Source: Gammaproteobacteria bacterium (GTDB lineage Bacteria > Pseudomonadota > Gammaproteobacteria > Nitrosococcales > Methylophagaceae). From it: a stretch of 7,346 nt of DNA. Shown here piece by piece: positions 1 to 5,147 of the stretch. The DNA is taken from contig NVVP01000012.1 of the NCBI GenBank assembly GCA_002402245.1, positions 44,375-51,720 of the forward strand, read 5' to 3'. The notes beneath the pieces were generated by a model that was not told the origin of the DNA, searched no databases, and saw nothing but the letters and a program-made list of their open reading frames with translations. The first letter of the stretch is position 1, and every line of letters begins with the position of its first letter. Both the position numbers and the translations under genes were made by a program.

Positions 1-786
1 ATCGATAAAGTATCATTAGTTTACGGTCAAATGAATGAGCCACCGGGTAACCGTTTACGTGTTGCTTTGACTGGTTTGACTATGGCTGAAAGCTTCCGTG
101 ATGAAGGTCGTGACGTATTGTTCTTCGTTGATAACATCTACCGTTATACATTAGCGGGAACAGAAGTATCAGCACTATTAGGACGTATGCCATCAGCGGT
201 AGGTTACCAACCTACACTTGCTGAAGAAATGGGTGCCTTACAAGAGCGTATCACTTCAACTAAGATTGGTTCAATCACCTCTATCCAAGCGGTATACGTA
301 CCTGCCGATGATTTGACTGATCCATCACCAGCAACAACCTTCGCTCATTTGGATGCGACTGTTGTATTGTCTCGTTCGATTGCTGAGCTAGGTATTTACC
401 CTGCGATTGATCCACTTGATTCTACAAGTCGTCAGTTAGATCCTTTAGTAGTGGGTAATGAGCATTATGATATTGCTCGTGCTGTACAAGGTACATTACA
501 ACGCTATAAAGAGTTGAAAGATATCATTGCGATCTTGGGTATGGATGAGTTATCTGAAGAAGATAAGTTGACTGTAACACGTGCTCGTAAGATTCAACGT
601 TTCTTATCACAACCTTTCTTCGTTGCTGAAGTATTCACTGGTAGCCCAGGTAAATACGTAGCATTAAAAGATACTTTAGCAGGCTTTAAAGGTATCTTGA
701 ACGGCGACTACGATGCACTACCAGAACAAGCGTTCTACATGGTGGGTGTTATTGAAGAAGCTGTTGAGAAAGCAAAAACACTTTAA
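1..786 (+). CDS. atpD: F1Fo ATP synthase subunit beta, C-terminal part (5' end outside window)
   Basis: Catalytic beta subunit of the F1 sector, which makes or hydrolyses ATP at the alpha/beta interfaces on the cytoplasmic side of the inner membrane. The frame is open from base 1, so the gene begins upstream; the ATG at 31 is internal. The 261 residues present correspond to about residue 200 onward of the usual 460. The P-loop and the catalytic glutamate are therefore not visible. What is visible: the conserved stretch IDKVSLVYGQMNEPPGN at the edge, the Walker B segment (FFVDN) followed by IYRYTLAGTE with its conserved arginine, the adenine-pocket tyrosine in VVGNEHYD, and the DELSEED lever motif (544-564). 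The C-terminus (EEAVEKAKTL) is typical, so the 3' end is intact. atpC follows after 18 bp, as in the standard atp operon. Identification is essentially certain. Confidence 0.98.
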   Translation: MDKVSLVYGQMNEPPGNRLRVALTGLTMAESFRDEGRDVLFFVDNIYRYTLAGTEVSALLGRMPSAVGYQPTLAEEMGALQERITSTKIGSITSIQAVYVPADDLTDPSPATTFAHLDATVVLSRSIAELGIYPAIDPLDSTSRQLDPLVVGNEHYDIARAVQGTLQRYKELKDIIAILGMDELSEEDKLTVTRARKIQRFLSQPFFVAEVFTGSPGKYVALKDTLAGFKGILNGDYDALPEQAFYMVGVIEEAVEKAKTL

Positions 787-804
787 GCTTTCAGGAGTAA
801 TACT

Positions 805-1227
805 ATGGCGATGACTATACATGTTGATATCGTAAGTGCTGAGAAGGAAATCTTCTCAGGTCCTGTCGAAGCTATTTTTGCTTCAGCAGTAATGGGTGAG
901 TTGGGTATTTATCCTCGACACACACCTTTACTGACACGCTTAAAACCAGGCGAAGTACGTGTTTTGGTTGATGGTAAAGAAGAGCAGTTTTATGTTTCAG
1001 GTGGCATGATTGAAGTGCAACCTAGCGTGGTTACTATATTAGCAGATACTGCTATGCGTGCTAATGACGTTGATGAAGCGGCTGCTTTAGAAGCAAAAGA
1101 AAACGCTGAACGTACATTGAAAAATACAGATGCGAAATTGGATTACGCTGAAGCCCAAGCTAAATTAGCTGAAGCATTAGCTCAATTACGAACTGTTGAT
1201 CGTATGCGTAAAGGTCAAAGCCACTAA
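805..1227 (+). CDS. atpC: F1Fo ATP synthase subunit epsilon
   Basis: Epsilon subunit of the central stalk. It links gamma to the c-ring and can inhibit ATP hydrolysis. The product is 140 residues, the normal length for the family. It begins MAMTIHVDIVSAEKEIFSG and has the N-terminal beta-sandwich with the GELGIYP-H-PLL signature and the GGMIEVQPSVVTILADTA segment (about residues 1-85). An Ala/Glu/Lys-rich pair of C-terminal helices follows (about 88-135), corresponding to the regulatory hairpin. The ATG at 805 is preceded by AGGAG (793-797) with a 7-base spacer, which supports this start over the second in-frame ATG at 811. It lies 18 bp after atpD and is the last gene of the atp operon, as shown by the terminator immediately downstream. 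Confidence 0.97.
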   Translation: MAMTIHVDIVSAEKEIFSGPVEAIFASAVMGELGIYPRHTPLLTRLKPGEVRVLVDGKEEQFYVSGGMIEVQPSVVTILADTAMRANDVDEAAALEAKENAERTLKNTDAKLDYAEAQAKLAEALAQLRTVDRMRKGQSH

Positions 1228-1244
1228 ACTGGCTAAGTAAGTTT

Positions 1245-1278
1245 AAAAAAAGGCTGTCGTAATGACGGCCTTTTTTTT
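1245..1278 (+). terminator. Rho-independent terminator of the atp operon
   Basis: A 7-bp stem, GGCTGTC (1252-1258) with GACGGCC (1264-1270), contains one G-U wobble and closes a GTAAT loop. Eight T's follow (1271-1278). Seven A's (1245-1251) precede the stem, so the helix can extend with A-U pairs and the element could also work on the opposite strand. It starts 17 bases after the atpC stop codon and separates the atp operon from glmU. Confidence 0.93.
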
Positions 1279-1291
1279 GCCTAAAATTTGA

Positions 1292-1297
1292 TAGAAT
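1292..1297 (+). promoter_or_regulatory. Possible -10 element for glmU
   Basis: TAGAAT matches the sigma-70 -10 consensus at five of six positions and lies 26 bp upstream of the glmU ATG. Because a strong terminator precedes glmU, the gene probably needs its own promoter in this 45-bp gap. No good -35 hexamer is present at the right spacing: the T-tract of the terminator occupies that place. The call rests on the -10 alone and on context. Confidence 0.3.
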
Positions 1298-1323
1298 AGC
1301 TTTATTTTACTCGAGCATATCTC

Positions 1324-2694
1324 ATGTCATCATTAAGCATCGTTATTTTAGCCGCTGGAAAAGGTAGCAGAATGAAATCTGCCAAGCCGAAAGTGATGCA
1401 TCCTCTAGCGGGTAAGTCATTACTTGAGCATGTGATTACTACCGCTAAAAACTTAAAGCCTACAAGCTTAAGCGTAGTGTGTGGTCATGCGGCTGAGCAG
1501 GTATTGCCTTTATTAGCGCGTGAAGGTGCTACGGCTGCCATGCAGCATGAGCAACTCGGTACGGGCCATGCAGTAAAAATGGCATTAGCTGATTTTGAAG
1601 CATCAGACCAGGTGCTGGTGTTATATGGTGATGTACCTTTAACGCAATTATCTACGCTAGAAGCACTCATTAATAGTGGTGCTAGTGATAGCCTGCGAGT
1701 ACTGACAACAACGTTAGATGACCCAACGGGCTATGGTCGTATTGTTAGAAATGATGCCGGCGATATTATCTGTATAACCGAACAAAAAGATGCAGATGAT
1801 GAGACTCTGACTATCAATGAAGTTAATAGTGGCATTATGGTGTTGCCGACTAAATGGTTGAGTCAGTCACTTAATAAGCTTAGCAATGATAATGCTCAAG
1901 GTGAATATTACTTAACCGATATGGTGGCGCTTGCCGTTGCTGAGGGTGTAACTATTAATAGTGTTTGCTGTGATGATAGTGTTGAAGTAGCCGGTGTTAA
2001 TACACGTCAACAATTAGCGGCATTAGAGCGTTATTATCAAACACAACAAGCTAATAACTTGATGGCGAATGGGGTGACATTAATTGATCCTAGTCGTATT
2101 GATATTCGAGGAAGGGTAACAACAGGCGAAGATATTACGATTGATATTAATGTGATATTTGAAGGCGTAGTCAGCCTTGGTAATAATGTTCAAGTTGGCC
2201 CAAACTGCATCCTAAAAGACTGTGTTATTGGCGATAACAGTATTATTTTAGCCAATAGCATGATTGATTCAAGTACTGTTGGCGAAGCTGTAAATATTGG
2301 CCCATTTGCACGACTAAGGCCGGGTACACAGCTTGCTGATAAAGCTAAAATTGGTAATTTTGTAGAAACCAAGAATGCCAATATTGGCCTAGGCTCGAAA
2401 GTAAATCACCTGAGCTATATTGGTGACACCGATATGGGCCGTAATGTAAATATCGGGGCGGGTACGATTACTTGCAATTATGATGGTGCTAACAAACACC
2501 GTACCACTATTGGTGACAATGTATTTATCGGCTCAGATAGTCAGCTTATTGCACCCATCACTGTGGAAGATGGTGCAACAATTGGTGCTGGCACGACGCT
2601 GCGTAAAGATGCCATAGCGGATGGACTGACATTAACCATGAGCAGCCAAAAAACAGTTAAAAATTGGAAGCGGCCGACTAAGAAAGCGAAATAA
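1324..2694 (+). CDS. glmU: Bifunctional UDP-N-acetylglucosamine pyrophosphorylase / glucosamine-1-phosphate N-acetyltransferase
   Basis: Cytoplasmic enzyme that acetylates glucosamine-1-phosphate with acetyl-CoA and then couples the product to UTP, giving UDP-GlcNAc for peptidoglycan and lipopolysaccharide. It has 456 residues, the same length as the E. coli enzyme. The N-terminal uridyltransferase domain (about 1-228) carries LAAGKGSRM (9-17) with R16 and K23, the Mg-binding D103 in YGDVP, NAQGEYYLTD, and N226 in GVNTR. The C-terminal left-handed beta-helix (about 250-456) carries R332, K350, the catalytic base H362 (in NHLSYIGD), Y365, N385 (TCNYDGAN) and K391. All expected catalytic residues are present. 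The ribosome binding site is weak (GAG at 1313-1315, 8-base spacer), but the start agrees with the family. glmS, often the next gene, is not here; a convergent degQ follows instead, 5 bp away. Confidence 0.98.
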   Translation: MSSLSIVILAAGKGSRMKSAKPKVMHPLAGKSLLEHVITTAKNLKPTSLSVVCGHAAEQVLPLLAREGATAAMQHEQLGTGHAVKMALADFEASDQVLVLYGDVPLTQLSTLEALINSGASDSLRVLTTTLDDPTGYGRIVRNDAGDIICITEQKDADDETLTINEVNSGIMVLPTKWLSQSLNKLSNDNAQGEYYLTDMVALAVAEGVTINSVCCDDSVEVAGVNTRQQLAALERYYQTQQANNLMANGVTLIDPSRIDIRGRVTTGEDITIDINVIFEGVVSLGNNVQVGPNCILKDCVIGDNSIILANSMIDSSTVGEAVNIGPFARLRPGTQLADKAKIGNFVETKNANIGLGSKVNHLSYIGDTDMGRNVNIGAGTITCNYDGANKHRTTIGDNVFIGSDSQLIAPITVEDGATIGAGTTLRKDAIADGLTLTMSSQKTVKNWKRPTKKAK

Positions 2695-2699
2695 AGCCT

Positions 2700-4079
2700 T
2701 TAACGCAGCACTAAAAATAGTGCCCGTTGATTACGAGTAATATTGAGCAATAACTGCTTACCATCGGTATAAGCATAGGGGCGGAAGGCCTCTAAGCTAT
2801 CCACTGGCTGTTTATTGGCAGAAGTGATAATGTCACCCTTACGTAAGCCTGCGAAGGCAGCTGGACTGCCTCGTTTAACCGAATAGACCATAATGCCCTT
2901 TATTTTTCCGTAATAAGGCGAAGAGGGTTCAATATCACCAAAGGTCGCACCGGATAATTTGGGATGGACTTCTCCTTGAACAGCTTGTTTAGGTGTTACT
3001 TTTACCGTCGCTTTGAGTATTTTCTTTTCACCATCACGCACAATATCTAATGTAATCGTTTGGCCCACCATTAATAAACCAATTCGATTACGTAAACTAT
3101 CGGCATTGCTTAATTTATCGCCATCAATAGCAGTGACAATATCGCCCACGGCTAAGCCTGATTCTTCTGCAGCTGAGCCTGGGATAATACGGGTAACAAC
3201 GGCACCTTGGCCAAATTCAATATCAAATGCTTGAGCTAGTTCAGGGGTGATGTCCTGCATTTGTACGCCAAGGTGGGCACGATGGACTTCACCAAATTCT
3301 AATAATTGATCGGCAATTTGTTTGACCATATTACTTGGAATAGCAAAGCCTATACCAATGTTGCCTGCTTTCTGACCAGGAGAGAATATAGCGGTATTAA
3401 TCCCGACCAACTCACCACGTAAGTTAACTAAAGCGCCACCAGAGTTGCCAGGGTTAATAGAGGCATCTGTTTGAATGAAGTTTTCATAACCTTCAATGCC
3501 TAGACCACTACGGCCTAAAGCACTGACAATACCCGAGGTGACTGTTTGGCCTAAACCAAATGGATTGCCGATCGCTACGACAAAATCACCAACCCGTAAT
3601 TGAGATGAATCAGCCAGAGGCAAAGCAGTAAGTTGCTCGGCAGGAATTTTTATTAAGGCGACATCGGTGGCTGGATCTGTTCCGACCAATTCAGCTTGGA
3701 AAGTACGTCCATCTGTTAATGACACGGTGATTTCATCAGCACGATGAATAACGTGGTTATTGGTTAATACTAAGCCTGTTTTGGCATCGACAATAACCCC
3801 TGAACCCAAACTTTGTTTACTACGCTGACGAGGCTGTTGTTGGCGTAGGTCAAAGAAACGACGAAAGAAAGGATCATTTAGTAATGGATTATCCTGAACC
3901 CGAACCTGACTTCGAGTGGCGATATTAACTACGGCTGGTTGAGAGCGCTCAATCATTGGCGCGAGTGACGGCATTTCTCCTTCGTTTTCAAACCAAGAAA
4001 AAGGCAGGGCTGCTACTGCCACTTGAATGAGTAAGCTAATAGCTGCCAACCAAACAAGTGATGTCTTAAATGCCGTCAT
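2700..4079 (-). CDS. degQ: Periplasmic Do-like serine endoprotease, DegQ type
   Basis: HtrA-family protease/chaperone that degrades or holds misfolded envelope proteins in the periplasm. It has 459 residues, close to E. coli DegQ (455). The N-terminus is a Sec signal peptide with likely cleavage after AVA (residues 21-23). The trypsin-like domain holds the full triad: H109 (TNNHVI), D139 (ATDVALI) and S213 (GNSGGAL). Two PDZ domains follow, about 262-350 (with RAHLGVQM and GDIVTAIDG) and about 370-459 (with GSPAAFAGLRKGDII). Two PDZ domains and a cleavable signal argue against DegS. The loop before the catalytic domain (DLRQQQPRQRSK) is short, as in DegQ rather than DegP; MucD/AlgW-like naming is possible. 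The ATG at 4079 has AAGGA with a 6-base spacer. It is the second gene of an operon with cbpA, 9 bp apart. Confidence 0.93.
   Translation of the reverse strand: MTAFKTSLVWLAAISLLIQVAVAALPFSWFENEGEMPSLAPMIERSQPAVVNIATRSQVRVQDNPLLNDPFFRRFFDLRQQQPRQRSKQSLGSGVIVDAKTGLVLTNNHVIHRADEITVSLTDGRTFQAELVGTDPATDVALIKIPAEQLTALPLADSSQLRVGDFVVAIGNPFGLGQTVTSGIVSALGRSGLGIEGYENFIQTDASINPGNSGGALVNLRGELVGINTAIFSPGQKAGNIGIGFAIPSNMVKQIADQLLEFGEVHRAHLGVQMQDITPELAQAFDIEFGQGAVVTRIIPGSAAEESGLAVGDIVTAIDGDKLSNADSLRNRIGLLMVGQTITLDIVRDGEKKILKATVKVTPKQAVQGEVHPKLSGATFGDIEPSSPYYGKIKGIMVYSVKRGSPAAFAGLRKGDIITSANKQPVDSLEAFRPYAYTDGKQLLLNITRNQRALFLVLR
2708..2723 (-). repeat. Perfect inverted repeat inside the 3' end of degQ
   Basis: GCACTA, four A's, then TAGTGC form a perfect 6-bp stem with a 4-base loop, ending about 5 bases inside the degQ stop codon. 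No T-tract follows on either strand, so it is not a canonical intrinsic terminator. It is the only obvious hairpin near the glmU/degQ convergence. It could weakly affect termination or mRNA 3' ends, or it may be chance within coding sequence. Confidence 0.35.
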
Positions 4080-4085
4080 AGTTTT

Positions 4086-4091
4086 TCCTTA
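4086..4091 (-). promoter_or_regulatory. degQ ribosome binding site overlapping the cbpA stop codon
   Basis: On the minus strand TAAGGA contains the cbpA stop codon (TAA, 4091-4089) and the degQ Shine-Dalgarno AAGGA (4090-4086), six bases before the degQ ATG. Ribosomes that end on cbpA stop exactly on the degQ binding site, an arrangement that favours translational coupling and shows the two genes share an mRNA. Confidence 0.8.
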
Positions 4092-4991
4092 CAATGTATT
4101 TTCTAATGCTTCCCGAGGGTTGAAGTTAAGTTCTTCAGCCATTTGTTGATAAAGCTGGGTCGCTTTATCTGTGTCCGCTGGAGGCGTCATAATTTGCAAT
4201 ACAACAAATTGGTCTCCCGCTTCTTTACTTGGCAAACCACGACCTTTAAGGCGCATTTTCTGGCCACTTTTTGCATTGGCAGGGATTTTCAGGTTAATTT
4301 TACCCGCTAAAGTAGGCACGGTGACTTTGGCACCTAATGCTGCTTCCCAAGGTGCAATAGGCAAGTCTAAGTAAACATCTTTATTTTCTAAGCGATAATG
4401 AGCATGAGGTGCAATTGAAATTTCTAAATAAAGATCACCTGGATTATTACCTCCCATCCCCGCTTTACCCTGACCTGACAGGCGGATTTTTTTACCTGCG
4501 GTTATGCCGGCAGGTACTTTGACATTTAAAGTACCGGTTTGTTCTGATCCTGCTGGACGACGAATAGTTTTTTTAGCACCTGCAAATGCATCTTCTAATG
4601 AGATAGTTATTTTAGTGCTTACATCTTCACCTTTGGCATAAAAATTATCCTGGCCGCCGCCCATTCCGCCGCCGCCGAACATATTTTCAAAGAAGTTACT
4701 GAAATTACCTTGTCCACCCATGCCTCCACCTTGTCCACCCCAGCCTGGAGGAGGATTAAAGGATTGACCGTTTTTATAATTACTACCAAACTGATCGTAT
4801 TGAGCCCGTTTTTCAGGATCTTTTAATGCTTCATACGCTTCAGCGACCTCTTTAAATTTCTCCTCTGCATTAGCTTCTTTGCTTACATCAGGGTGATATT
4901 TACGAGCCATCTTACGGTAGGCTTTTTTTAGTTCCTCTTTTGATACATCTTTAGAGACACCGAGGATTTGGTAATAATCTTTATATTCCAT
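4089..4991 (-). CDS. cbpA: CbpA-type DnaJ-like co-chaperone (J-protein without zinc finger)
   Basis: J-domain protein that would stimulate the DnaK ATPase and deliver clients in the cytoplasm; E. coli CbpA also binds curved DNA. From the ATG at 4991 it has 300 residues (E. coli 306). Residues 1-69 are the J domain with HPD at 33-35 and the KFKEVAEAYEAL helix. About 75-122 is a Gly/Phe-rich linker (GGGMGG repeats, NFFENMFGGGG). Two beta-sandwich substrate-binding domains follow (about 122-195 and 198-285; LNVKVPAG, SPWEAALG-like APWEAALG, TVPTL). There is no cysteine at all, so the DnaJ zinc-finger CxxCxGxG repeats are absent, which separates it from DnaJ. An in-frame ATG at 5009 would add six residues (MNRKER), but it has no Shine-Dalgarno and abuts an FNR box; MEYKDYY matches how the family begins. 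The modulator gene cbpM is not adjacent; degQ follows. Confidence 0.92.
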   Translation of the reverse strand: MEYKDYYQILGVSKDVSKEELKKAYRKMARKYHPDVSKEANAEEKFKEVAEAYEALKDPEKRAQYDQFGSNYKNGQSFNPPPGWGGQGGGMGGQGNFSNFFENMFGGGGMGGGQDNFYAKGEDVSTKITISLEDAFAGAKKTIRRPAGSEQTGTLNVKVPAGITAGKKIRLSGQGKAGMGGNNPGDLYLEISIAPHAHYRLENKDVYLDLPIAPWEAALGAKVTVPTLAGKINLKIPANAKSGQKMRLKGRGLPSKEAGDQFVVLQIMTPPADTDKATQLYQQMAEELNFNPREALENTL

Positions 4992-5012
4992 GCGTTCTTT
5001 TCTATTCATAAA

Positions 5013-5026
5013 TTGATTTGGATCAA
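5013..5026. promoter_or_regulatory. FNR/ANR-type binding site (perfect consensus palindrome)
   Basis: TTGATTTGGATCAA matches TTGAT-N4-ATCAA, the consensus of the oxygen-sensing FNR/ANR regulators and close relatives, at all ten defined positions. It is intergenic, between the divergent cbpA and receptor genes. Its centre (5019.5) is 128 bp upstream of the receptor ATG and 28 bp upstream of the chosen cbpA start. For cbpA the site would cover the predicted start of transcription, a repressing position. For the receptor it could activate if transcription begins near 5058-5063. Which gene responds cannot be told from the sequence, and no fnr gene lies in the window. Confidence 0.7.
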
Positions 5027-5027
5027 T

Positions 5028-5056
5028 AGGTGGGGGCGAATGTGATTAAATTCAAT
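5028..5056 (-). promoter_or_regulatory. Candidate heat-shock (sigma-32-type) promoter for cbpA-degQ
   Basis: Read on the minus strand, ATTGAAT (5056-5050) matches the sigma-32 -35 consensus CTTGAAA at five of seven positions. After 14 bases, CCCCACCT (5035-5028) matches the -10 consensus CCCCATNT at all but one defined position. The spacer is inside the usual range. Transcription would start near 5020, giving a leader of about 29 bases before the cbpA ATG at 4991. A co-chaperone and a protease are sensible heat-shock genes. No equally good sigma-70 promoter is seen for cbpA here. Confidence 0.5.
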
Positions 5057-5084
5057 AGGAATTAAGGAATTTCCTGATGTCGTG

Positions 5085-5090
5085 TAAAAT
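5085..5090 (+). promoter_or_regulatory. Possible -10 element for the receptor gene
   Basis: TAAAAT matches the -10 consensus at five of six positions and would give a leader of about 50 bases before the ATG at 5148. The -35 at 17-base spacing (TTAAGG, 5062-5067) is poor. A rival is TTAAAT at 5046-5051 with TG one base upstream (extended -10 pattern). That rival would put the FNR box close to the classical activating position about 41 bp upstream of the start of transcription. The sequence does not decide between them. Confidence 0.3.
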
Positions 5091-5147
5091 AAAGTGTGCG
5101 AAAATCAAACAAAAACCATTCTTATCTATAATTTGGAACTAAAATAT

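Noticed and set aside
31..33. ATG at 31 as the start of atpD
   Set aside because: The frame is open to base 1 and the residues before it (IDKVSLVYGQ) are conserved internal beta-subunit sequence; the gene is simply cut by the window edge.
1485..1670. Antisense open frame inside glmU (and similar ones at 2190-2381, 3013-3234, 4171-4374, 5126-5329, 6301-6492, 6556-6756, 7135-7332)
   Set aside because: All are short and lie opposite well-identified genes; the translations show no recognisable domain and there is no convincing ribosome binding site. They are coding-strand shadows.
2700..4079. Protease as DegS
   Set aside because: DegS has one PDZ domain and a membrane anchor; this protein has a cleavable signal peptide and two PDZ domains.
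4650..4760. Low-complexity GGC/GGA-rich tract as a DNA repeat
   Set aside because: It is explained by the Gly/Phe-rich linker of the J-protein and is not an independent repeat element.
5041..5056. CRP-like site TGTGATTAAATTCAAT
   Set aside because: The first half-site is perfect, but the second keeps only TCA of TCACA, and it overlaps the proposed -35 element. Too weak to annotate.
5094..5147. GTG start giving an 18-residue N-terminal extension of the receptor
   Set aside because: There is no Shine-Dalgarno before 5094, the extension would bury the signal peptide, and a likely -10 hexamer (5085-5090) lies immediately upstream. The ATG at 5148 gives a normal signal peptide.
5030..5147. Fur box, cobalamin riboswitch or other metal-responsive element upstream of the receptor
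   Set aside because: No stretch resembles the Fur 19-mer, and the leader is too short for a cobalamin riboswitch.
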